From JAYVIQ01 sp043770215 (GTDB lineage: Bacteria > Bacteroidota > Bacteroidia > Cytophagales > JAAEPT01), in the NCBI GenBank assembly GCA_043770215.1, contig JAYVIQ010000067.1, positions 1 through 25,643 on the forward strand: 25,643 bases of DNA, read 5' to 3'. A model generated the notes under the pieces. The model saw nothing but the letters and a program-made list of their open reading frames with translations. It did not search any database and was not told the origin of the DNA. Both the position numbers and the translations under genes were made by a program. Shown piece after piece: positions 15,497 through 22,118 of this stretch. The first letter of the stretch is position 1. The number at the start of each line of letters is the position of its first letter.

Positions 15497-16258
15497 TCAT
15501 TCTACTAAAAAACTAAAATTCTTACTTCTATTTCCAAGTATAACCTGAAGAAAGTACGTTCCTTTTTCATTCTTTTCTAAAGGGATACTTGCTCCGTTTA
15601 TTTTTCCTGATTGTACAGTTTTTCCATGAATGTCTAAAATAATGTACTCAGTATTTATTGCTTGATTTAGAACAATTGTACCGTTATTTACAGGATTGGT
15701 AAATAAATCTAAAGTTGAAAAAATGAGCTTTGATTCTTCACTCAAACCTACTGGAGTTGAAAAATTTAGTATAAACGAACCTCTTAAAAAGTGATAGGCA
15801 TAATCCTTACTTTGGCCTATAGAATAAATCATGTTCAAACTTAATAAGTTTGCCATTATTTCAAAATCTTGTAGATCTATGGTTTTTAAAACCCTTGTAA
15901 AGAATACCTTTGATCTTCCATTTACTACTACATTAGATTTGTTAGTCAGGTTTTGTTTTGTTTGTTTGATAGGTGAAGTTCTACCTTTAAGGATAAATTC
16001 TTGTGGCAAACTAGATTCTGTAGTATTGCAAATGATAGCATAACCCCCATCTACCATACGGTCTGTGTTAAGTGCTATACCAAACCACTTGTCTGCAGGA
16101 CCCAGAAGTGTTACACTTAGTAGATTACTTGTGTAGTCTATTTTCATAATTAGATCTAGCTGGTCTACTCCGCTATTTAAAATTGTGGTTGATTCTATTA
16201 CTCTGGCATTTGATTTAAAGAAAACGAAAATGAATAGAAAGAAATAGAGTTTTTTCAT
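15497..16258 (-). CDS. Secreted DOMON-like protein with T9SS type A sorting domain
   Basis: A 253-residue exported protein. MKKLYFFLFIFVFFKSNA is a signal peptide. Residues about 25-175 resemble a DOMON beta-sandwich (LLGPADKWFGIALNT, GGYAIICNT, then a strand-rich stretch ending FLRGSFILNF); such domains bind haem or sugars in other proteins. The last 70 or so residues (NPVNNGTIVLNQ, DIHGKTVQSG, KGTYFLQVILG) are a typical T9SS type A C-terminal sorting domain. The protein should therefore cross the outer membrane and be released or anchored at the surface. The DOMON assignment is by pattern only. It sits just upstream of dsbD, and a redox connection is possible but unproven. Confidence 0.8.
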   Translation of the reverse strand: MKKLYFFLFIFVFFKSNARVIESTTILNSGVDQLDLIMKIDYTSNLLSVTLLGPADKWFGIALNTDRMVDGGYAIICNTTESSLPQEFILKGRTSPIKQTKQNLTNKSNVVVNGRSKVFFTRVLKTIDLQDFEIMANLLSLNMIYSIGQSKDYAYHFLRGSFILNFSTPVGLSEESKLIFSTLDLFTNPVNNGTIVLNQAINTEYIILDIHGKTVQSGKINGASIPLEKNEKGTYFLQVILGNRSKNFSFLVE

Positions 16259-16326
16259 AATTTTATTAATGTTTGTATCTAGCCATTTATAAATATACTA
16301 ATTCTTGAATTCAACTTTTATGCAAA

Positions 16327-16354
16327 TTGATTTAAACTTTAGAAAATAGTTTTG
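16327..16354 (+). promoter_or_regulatory. Plus-strand promoter with no gene behind it
   Basis: TTG (16327-16329), a 17-base spacer and TAGTTTTG (16347-16354) fit the TTG / TAnnTTTG promoter pattern of this phylum. The predicted start is near 16361. Both flanking genes are on the minus strand, so this would drive the candidate small RNA that ends at 16488. Confidence 0.45.
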
Positions 16355-16360
16355 CGGTTC

Positions 16361-16488
16361 TATACAAACACATTCTAAGATACATCTTTTAGCTTTTAGT
16401 ATTTTAAAGTTGTAAAATATGTAACAATCTTTTCAATTTATAAAGGTTGATTTGTGTTACCTATGCTCTTTCTTAGAGCATTTTTTTT
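16361..16488 (+). ncRNA. Candidate small RNA between two minus-strand genes
   Basis: About 128 nt are bounded by the promoter at 16327-16354 and a textbook terminator at 16463-16488. No useful reading frame lies inside. GTAAC at 16421-16425 and GTTAC at 16456-16460 could close an imperfect stem upstream of the terminator. It matches no RNA family that I recognise. Confidence 0.4.
16463..16488 (+). terminator. Orphan intrinsic terminator on the plus strand
   Basis: A 7-bp perfect stem (ATGCTCT / AGAGCAT), a 5-nt loop and an eight-T run, all in plus-strand orientation. The adjacent HAD gene is on the minus strand, where the same hairpin is followed by no T-run, so it does not terminate that gene. 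Confidence 0.8.
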
Positions 16489-16505
16489 ACAAAGTAAAGA
16501 AAGGT

Positions 16506-17129
16506 TTAAGCTTCTTTTAAATAGTAACACATATCATGCTCTAATACGTGTATAGTCTTTATCCCATAATTTTGGGCTCCAAGTATATTATCTAAATTAT
16601 CATCTAAAAACACTGTTTCTTCCTTTATTAGATTAGATTCTTGTATGACAAAATCATATATTTCTTGCGCTGGTTTTCTTAGTTTCATTTCATGAGAATA
16701 ATAGGCAGTTTCTACAAGGTTCTTTAAATCCGAGATTCCACACGTGTTTTCTAATATTTTATTTACCTCTATTATGTGCAAATCTGATGTATTGCTTAAA
16801 ATAAATAACCTGTACTTTTTAGACAGCTCTTTTATTTTATTTATTCGCGCTAAAGGAATGTCCAAAAGCAAGGCATTCCATGCATGTATTATTTCTTGAT
16901 CGCTTACTCTTGTGTTTAATTCGGTTCTTAATAAATAAATAAATTCTTCATTACTGAATTCACCTAGCTCATAGCGCTCCCAAATTTGTAGTTCTGTAAA
17001 TTTTTTATGTACTGTCTCTAAGTCACTTGTGCTTATTTTGGAGAATGCTTTGTAGGTTAAATCAAAGTCTATATTGATAACTACATTGCCTAAATCGAAA
17101 ATAATATTTTTTATTTGATTAAAATCCAT
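16506..17129 (-). CDS. HAD-family hydrolase, YihX-like phosphatase
   Basis: A 207-residue haloacid-dehalogenase-superfamily protein. Motif I is FDLGNVVINIDF with Asp12 as nucleophile; the usual second aspartate (DxD) is replaced by glycine, as in the YihX / epoxide-hydrolase N-domain-like branch (FDLGNV). Motif II is FILSNTSD, the motif III lysine falls in KLRKPAQEIY, and motif IV is VFLDDNLDN. A helical cap is inserted after motif I. YihX itself dephosphorylates glucose-1-phosphate, but substrates in this branch vary and none can be assigned here. It is a soluble cytoplasmic protein transcribed divergently from the tRNA, with 73 bases between the two genes. Confidence 0.88.
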   Translation of the reverse strand: MDFNQIKNIIFDLGNVVINIDFDLTYKAFSKISTSDLETVHKKFTELQIWERYELGEFSNEEFIYLLRTELNTRVSDQEIIHAWNALLLDIPLARINKIKELSKKYRLFILSNTSDLHIIEVNKILENTCGISDLKNLVETAYYSHEMKLRKPAQEIYDFVIQESNLIKEETVFLDDNLDNILGAQNYGIKTIHVLEHDMCYYLKEA

Positions 17130-17135
17130 AAACTA

Positions 17136-17167
17136 TTTGATTTAATTAAAACAAATATGTACATTTG
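17136..17167 (+). promoter_or_regulatory. tRNA promoter
   Basis: TTTG (17136-17139), a 20-base spacer and TACATTTG (17160-17167): a near-ideal Bacteroidota promoter. The start is predicted near 17174, about 30 bases before the tRNA. Confidence 0.75.
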
Positions 17168-17202
17168 CAAACTCAAAATCAAGAAAGAAAGTAATTTCTT
17201 TT

Positions 17203-17276
17203 GGGCCTATAGCTCATTCGGTTAGAGCAACTGACTCATAATCAGTAGGTGCTTGGTTCGATTCCAAGTGGGCCCA
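17203..17276 (+). tRNA. tRNA with CAT anticodon (elongator Met or lysidine-type Ile)
   Basis: A 74-nt cloverleaf: acceptor GGGCCTA with TGGGCCC (one G-U pair), D arm GCTC/GAGC, anticodon stem ACTGA/TCAGT with loop CTCATAA, T arm CTTGG/CCAAG with TTCGATT, discriminator A. The 3' CCA is not encoded. The anticodon is CAT. It is not an initiator: the acceptor ends are fully paired and the initiator-type anticodon-stem G-C pairs are absent. Acceptor pairs C4-G69 and C5-G68 are those reported to favour the lysidine synthetase TilS in E. coli, which leans toward tRNA-Ile2, but an elongator tRNA-Met cannot be excluded. Confidence 0.93.
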
Positions 17277-17282
17277 CTTAAA

Positions 17283-17309
17283 AACCTCAATTTTATTGAG
17301 GTTTTTTTT
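17283..17309 (+). terminator. tRNA terminator
   Basis: A 9-bp perfect stem (AACCTCAAT / ATTGAGGTT), a 3-nt loop and an eight-T run, starting seven bases after the tRNA. Confidence 0.92.
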
Positions 17310-17866
17310 GTTTATACTAATGATTTCCAAAAACTATAGTTATTCATAACCTATAAATGCCTAGTTTTTATTGTTTGACAGCATTTTTTTTAATGCCTTT
17401 TTGGACTAAAAGTCCTGCTTTTTAAGTGCTTTTTTTTGAGTCTAGATTATTTTCTTTTTACCAAAATGCTAAAATTGGATGTCATGTCATTTAAATAGTC
17501 ACTAGTACAACGGATTGATTTTATGTTTCTAATCATTTTGTTTTTTGCTTATTGCCATGGTAAAGTTTGTAACTTTAGACAAAAAAGTCTTGATTAAAAA
17601 GTGAGTAAAAAGTTTAATCTCCAATAAACAAATGCCATTATAAAGAATTGCCCTCAATTACAATGCTATACAAGTAAAAATGGGGTTTTCTGCTTAATAC
17701 AAAGAATTTTTATTAGTCTTTGCCAGAAACAAAAGTGCCTATGGGCCAACATGTCTAAAGAAAGAAACCTATTGGTTATTAAATTCCCATATATGAATGG
17801 CAATAAAAGAAGCAGGCTATATCATCCTTCTTAAATTATTTACACCAAATAGACAGATGGTTCAGA
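17310..17866. other. Gene-poor region of about 560 bases
   Basis: No reading frame on either strand looks coding. Two small plus-strand hairpins stand in tandem: GCATT/AATGC (17381-17396) before a T-run, and GGACT/AGTCC (17403-17415) followed by T-rich sequence with eight T at 17430-17437. They could be back-up terminators for the tRNA transcript or the end of an unrecognised RNA. The rest (17440-17866) shows no clear promoter, repeat or pseudogene. Confidence 0.5.
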
Positions 17867-20185
17867 CTATTTGAATAATCTGTATAAAGCATATAGCTGA
17901 TTTTGTTCATTGCCCAGTTGCTCTAGATTGGCTGTAATAGTAAATTTATTTTCCTCGAAATTCATGCCTTTTATTTCTAATTTTTTAAAATCTTTAAATC
18001 TTTTCTTCCATTCGTCACTCAATTCATTTTTGGTTTCAGCAAGTGTTTTGGCTACTTGTTCAAAATCTAGTTTTAAATACACTTTGTTTTGCTCAAATGT
18101 TTTTGCCAACTCTAAATTGTTTGTGCTTTTATTTTTAATTACAGACAGCAGCATTAAAGAATCATTGCTTACAACCAAAGCATTATTAATCAAAGACATA
18201 TAAATATGTTCGTTGTGTTTTTCATTAAACCCATATGTTTTTGAGTTTCGGCTGTAGACAGAGTATATGCCATTTTCTAGTTTTAAATATCCAAAGTATT
18301 GAATTAGATTAAGGTAGCTTTGGGTTGCTTTTATATCATCAAAACCCATAAAATAGGCAAAACTTGGGTTGGTGACTTGTCTTGTTGAGTCTACTGTGTT
18401 GTATTCGTAATTTTCGTCATAGACGTAACTACTAAAATATTCTGTATGTGTGTTTGTACCGTTTACATACACCAGCGAATTGCCGTTTATGGTTTTAGCT
18501 ATAGCATCTTCATCTAGTGCTATTTCTAACAATGTAAAGATTTCTTTGGCAAGGGTGTCTTTTGATGCTCCTGAAAAACAGTTCATTAAATAATTTTTGT
18601 AAAACCCGTACAATTTAGCACTGCTACATACTAGCCCACCTACAACAGCAGGATTTTCTGGTACATTGGCAAGCCAGTTGGCTGGTATTTTTGTATTGAA
18701 AATAGCTTTTAAATCGTTCATATATGCAGTATTTCCATATCCTTTTAGTGTAGCTATATTTTTTGTCGTAGATGAATAATCTAACTCTATAAGCATAGCG
18801 CTATTTTTTAGATAGTCGCTTTTGCTACTACTTATTTTATCTTCTAAATCCATTTGACGTACAATTTCAGACAAAAAAAGCTGTGCTATGCTTTCTTGGT
18901 TTACCCATATTGATGTGGCAGCTTTAGATGTTTTGTAGTCTATGTATGATTTTTCTGTAGAATTTAGGGTGTATTCATTCTTTAAAAATGGAAGTATGTA
19001 TTTCTTATTTTCAAAAAGAGAAAGGAGTTTATAGTAGTATATTTCTCTAAATTCTTTGGACTCATTTTCTTCATTGTTATACAGTTGGTTATTATCATCT
19101 ACATATTCGTCATTATAGTTTTCTTTATTTTTAGAGCTTTTAGCCAATATTTTTTGTTCTTTAGCTCTTATTTTTTTAAGTTTTCGTTGGTCTTTTTTAG
19201 AAAGGAGTGTTTCGTCTGTATATTCATAATTTGAGTAATCAGCTTCAGAGTCAAAGGCAACAGCAGAGTCAACAGCGTATGCAACTGCGGCTTCTTCTAC
19301 AACATTAAAAGCTTCTGTGGCAGTACTGTCTGCTTGTGAATAAGAATTATAATTTTTGTTATACCCTTTATAAAAACTTAGTGGATTGTTGCTTTGGTTT
19401 TCTTCTGTAACTTCTTCTTCATAAGAATTTTCTTGTTCTACAGCATATAATGGATCCTCTTCTTCAGAAGAGTAATTGTATGTATAATTATCCATGTCAA
19501 GCATTTTTGCTTCCTTTACTTGATCTACAGTTGGAGAAATTGCATTTAAAGCATTAGGGTCTTTTCTTAAATGTTTAGGAGTTGCTAAATACTCTTGGTA
19601 TTCTTTTTCTGTACAATCTATATTAAAAGATGATTGTACAGCTTCTTTTCTATTATCTCTGTTAGTATATTTGTTGTCGTAATCGTACCTGTGTTTTTTG
19701 GTTTCTTCGCTATAGATGTATATCAATTGTTTCCCTTTTATAAATGCAGTATTTTTATATAGTTCTATCATTCCATTTTGTAACTCGAAATGGGCAAGTT
19801 TATCTTTTTCAAGTTTAGATTTAAACAAATCAAAATCTTGAATATTGTAAATGAAGACGTTAGATACAGTATTAGAATCTGGCATGAAACGAACAAATTC
19901 GCTTTTTTCTATGCTTAATCCATTCACCAAAGGGTCTAAAAAAGCATTCTTTAGTATCTCTGGCATGTTGTAAGAATCAAAAAACTCCAAACCAGTACAC
20001 AACTCTAGATAATTCTTTTTTGATCTGTCGTACACAGAATCAGAAGTTAAAAAAGCCTTTACTTCTGGCGTAATTCTGTTTTGAAGCAGTACTTGCACTT
20101 GATTTAGTTGTAATTTGTTTTGGCTTTGAATGGCTGATATGGTACAACCTAATGCGAAAATGGTACTCAATAACTTGTGTTTCAT
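17867..20185 (-). CDS. Large exported protein of unknown function
   Basis: A 772-residue protein from the ATG at 20185 (MKHKLLSTIFALGCTISAIQSQ, a signal peptide); the longer start at 20233 would bury that signal and overlap the rimP promoter region. I cannot name the family. Residues 23 to about 225 are a folded-looking N-domain. Residues about 228-382 are low-complexity and rich in Glu, Asp, Asn, Tyr and Ser, with an Ala/Val stretch and a short Lys-rich helix (KKDQRKLKKIRAKEQK). The C-terminal half has recurrent strand-rich motifs (NPSFAYFMGFDD, NALVVSNDSLMLL, KLEIKGMNFEENKFTITAN), faintly reminiscent of Bacteroidota DUF4836-type exported proteins. There is no lipobox and no T9SS tail. It is transcribed divergently from rimP-nusA-infB. 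Confidence 0.78.
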   Translation of the reverse strand: MKHKLLSTIFALGCTISAIQSQNKLQLNQVQVLLQNRITPEVKAFLTSDSVYDRSKKNYLELCTGLEFFDSYNMPEILKNAFLDPLVNGLSIEKSEFVRFMPDSNTVSNVFIYNIQDFDLFKSKLEKDKLAHFELQNGMIELYKNTAFIKGKQLIYIYSEETKKHRYDYDNKYTNRDNRKEAVQSSFNIDCTEKEYQEYLATPKHLRKDPNALNAISPTVDQVKEAKMLDMDNYTYNYSSEEEDPLYAVEQENSYEEEVTEENQSNNPLSFYKGYNKNYNSYSQADSTATEAFNVVEEAAVAYAVDSAVAFDSEADYSNYEYTDETLLSKKDQRKLKKIRAKEQKILAKSSKNKENYNDEYVDDNNQLYNNEENESKEFREIYYYKLLSLFENKKYILPFLKNEYTLNSTEKSYIDYKTSKAATSIWVNQESIAQLFLSEIVRQMDLEDKISSSKSDYLKNSAMLIELDYSSTTKNIATLKGYGNTAYMNDLKAIFNTKIPANWLANVPENPAVVGGLVCSSAKLYGFYKNYLMNCFSGASKDTLAKEIFTLLEIALDEDAIAKTINGNSLVYVNGTNTHTEYFSSYVYDENYEYNTVDSTRQVTNPSFAYFMGFDDIKATQSYLNLIQYFGYLKLENGIYSVYSRNSKTYGFNEKHNEHIYMSLINNALVVSNDSLMLLSVIKNKSTNNLELAKTFEQNKVYLKLDFEQVAKTLAETKNELSDEWKKRFKDFKKLEIKGMNFEENKFTITANLEQLGNEQNQLYALYRLFK

Positions 20186-20226
20186 ACCTATAAAACTAAA
20201 GGAAAATAATTTAAATCTATATAAAC

Positions 20227-20257
20227 TTTGCAATTTAAAGTATAATTGCTACTTTTG
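20227..20257 (+). promoter_or_regulatory. Promoter of the rimP-nusA-infB operon
   Basis: TTTG (20227-20230), a 19-base spacer and TACTTTTG (20250-20257) match the Bacteroidota consensus very well. The start is predicted near 20265, giving a leader of only about 48 bases. Confidence 0.75.
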
Positions 20258-20276
20258 TATTAGACATTAGAGGATC

Positions 20277-20303
20277 AAAGGGGGGCTATGTCCCCCTTTT
20301 TTT
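20277..20303 (+). promoter_or_regulatory. Terminator-shaped hairpin in the rimP leader (possible attenuator)
   Basis: AAAGGGGG pairs with CCCCCTTT across a 7-nt loop and runs into seven T (20297-20303), the form of an intrinsic terminator, yet it lies 10 bases before the rimP start and about 12 bases after the predicted transcription start. The nearest upstream gene is divergent, so it has no other transcript to end. The loop holds an ATG (20288) opening an 11-codon frame that overlaps the rimP start. Confidence 0.7.
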
Positions 20304-20312
20304 GTCTTAACT

Positions 20313-20792
20313 ATGGAGATTAGAGAAAAAACAATACAAATCATCAATGAATACTTACCATCAGATCACTTTATTGTAGATGTGACTTTTGGTAAAGGTG
20401 TTAAACCCAAATTATCTATCATTTTAGACGGTGATGATGGTGTTTCTATAGATATTTGTGCTTTAATCAGCAGAAAAGTGGGTTATTTCTTAGAGCAAGA
20501 TAATGTAATAGAAACAGAGTACAACCTAGAAGTAGGTTCTCCTGGTGTAGATGCTCCTTTTGCAAACGTAAGGCAATATTACAAAAACCTAGGGCGAGAC
20601 GTAAAAATTGTTTTGAAAGATGGGACTGTAAAATTTGGGATCTTAGAAAGTTTACTAGACGAAGATACAGCCATAGAGTTACTTGAGCAGCTAAATGAAG
20701 CTGATAAAGGTAAAAAAGCAAAATTTGCTTCTGAACTGCAGAAGATAGAAATAAATAATATACTTAAAATTAATGTGATTTTAACATTTTAA
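20313..20792 (+). CDS. rimP: Ribosome maturation factor RimP
   Basis: A 159-residue RimP, needed for maturation of the 30S subunit. The N-domain (MEIREKTIQIINEYLPSDHFIVDVTF) is followed by LEVGSPGVDAPF, the family's most conserved patch, and a C-terminal SH3-like barrel (GRDVKIVLKDGTVKFGILESL). The ATG at 20313 follows the leader hairpin. It is the first gene of the rimP-nusA-infB operon, with 4 bases separating it from nusA; this order is widely conserved in bacteria and strongly supports the call. Confidence 0.94.
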   Translation: MEIREKTIQIINEYLPSDHFIVDVTFGKGVKPKLSIILDGDDGVSIDICALISRKVGYFLEQDNVIETEYNLEVGSPGVDAPFANVRQYYKNLGRDVKIVLKDGTVKFGILESLLDEDTAIELLEQLNEADKGKKAKFASELQKIEINNILKINVILTF

Positions 20793-20796
20793 TACC

Positions 20797-22077
20797 ATGG
20801 ACAGTAGTACGTTAATAGAATCGTTTTCGGAATTTGCGAAACTTAAGAACATCGATAGACCTACCATGATCAGAATCTTGGAGGATGTTTTTAGAACGAT
20901 GATTCGTAAGAGATTTGAATCGGATGACAATTTTGATGTAATCATCAATGTAGATAAAGGAGATTTAGAAATTTGGAGATATAGAACAATTGTAAAAGAT
21001 AATGCAGATGTTTATGATCCAAATGACAAAGATGATGATTTTGAATTTGATGAAAATCTTCATATAAAAATAACTGATGCTAAAAAAATAGAAGCGGATT
21101 TTGAAGTAGGAGAAGAGGTAGCAGAGGAAGTAAAATTTCCTGAATTTGGTAGAAGAGCAGTTACAACCGCACGTCAGACATTGCTACAAAAAGTAAAAGA
21201 TTTAGAAAAAGACATCCTTTTCCAAAAATACAAAGATATAGTTGGCGAAATTATGAGTGCAGAAGTGTACCAAGTTTTGAGCAGAGAAGTATTGCTTGTA
21301 GACGATGATGGAAATGAGTTGGCTATTCCAAAAAATGAGCAAATATCTAAAGACCGTTTCCGTAAAGGAGAGACAGCTAGGGCAGTAGTTTCTAGAGTGG
21401 AAATAGTAAATGGCAATCCTAAAATTATATTGTCTAGAACATCCCCAGAATTTTTAACTCGTTTGTTTGAAGCAGAAGTGCCAGAAGTTTTTGATGGTTT
21501 AATTTCCATCAAAAAAGTAGTTCGTGAGCCAGGTGAGCGCGCAAAAGTTGCTGTAGAATCTTATGATGACCGTATAGATCCAGTAGGAGCGTGTGTAGGT
21601 ATGAAAGGATCTCGTATACATAGCATAGTACGAGAATTACAAAACGAAAACATAGATGTAATAAACTATACAGACAATAAAGAATTGTTGGTAGCAAGAG
21701 CGTTAAGTCCTGCAAAAATTACAAGAGTTGTTGTAAACGCAGAAGCAAAAACAGCAGCAGTTTATTTGCAACCAGACCAAGTTTCTTTAGCAATAGGAAA
21801 AAGCGGTTTAAACATTAAATTAGCAAGTAAATTAGTAGACTTGCAAATAGATGTATACAGAGACAGTGTGAGCATAGATGAAGATGATGTAAGATTAGAT
21901 GAGTTTTCTGATGAGTTAGATGCTTGGGTAATCGATGAGTTACAAAGAATAGGCTTAGATACAGCAAAAACTGTATTAGCATTGAATAAAGAAGAACTTC
22001 TAAGAAGAACAGATCTAGAAGAAGAAACGATAGATGAGATTCTTGGAATCTTGAAATCTGAATTCGAAGAAGAGTAA
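20797..22077 (+). CDS. nusA: Transcription termination/antitermination factor NusA
   Basis: A 426-residue NusA that binds RNA polymerase and modulates pausing, termination and antitermination. The N-domain (residues 1 to about 125; LIESFSEFAKLKNIDRPTMIRILED) contacts polymerase. An S1 domain follows (about 135-200; RFRKGETARAVVSRVE), then two KH domains, including VGACVGMKGSRIHSIVREL and VSLAIGKSGLNIKLASKL with their GxxG-type loops. The C-terminus is acidic and ends with a helix-hairpin-helix-like part (LQRIGLDTAKTVLALNKEELLRRT). It lacks the two long acidic repeats of E. coli NusA, as is usual outside Proteobacteria. In other bacteria NusA can regulate its own operon, relevant to the leader hairpin. 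Confidence 0.96.
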   Translation: MDSSTLIESFSEFAKLKNIDRPTMIRILEDVFRTMIRKRFESDDNFDVIINVDKGDLEIWRYRTIVKDNADVYDPNDKDDDFEFDENLHIKITDAKKIEADFEVGEEVAEEVKFPEFGRRAVTTARQTLLQKVKDLEKDILFQKYKDIVGEIMSAEVYQVLSREVLLVDDDGNELAIPKNEQISKDRFRKGETARAVVSRVEIVNGNPKIILSRTSPEFLTRLFEAEVPEVFDGLISIKKVVREPGERAKVAVESYDDRIDPVGACVGMKGSRIHSIVRELQNENIDVINYTDNKELLVARALSPAKITRVVVNAEAKTAAVYLQPDQVSLAIGKSGLNIKLASKLVDLQIDVYRDSVSIDEDDVRLDEFSDELDAWVIDELQRIGLDTAKTVLALNKEELLRRTDLEEETIDEILGILKSEFEEE

Positions 22078-22118
22078 TAATTTCTTAAATCAAAAAAAAC
22101 AGACTTTACAGGCAAAGT

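Noticed and set aside
16463..16488. Terminator of the HAD hydrolase gene
   Set aside because: On the minus strand the hairpin is preceded by A's and followed by no T-run, so it works only for plus-strand transcription.
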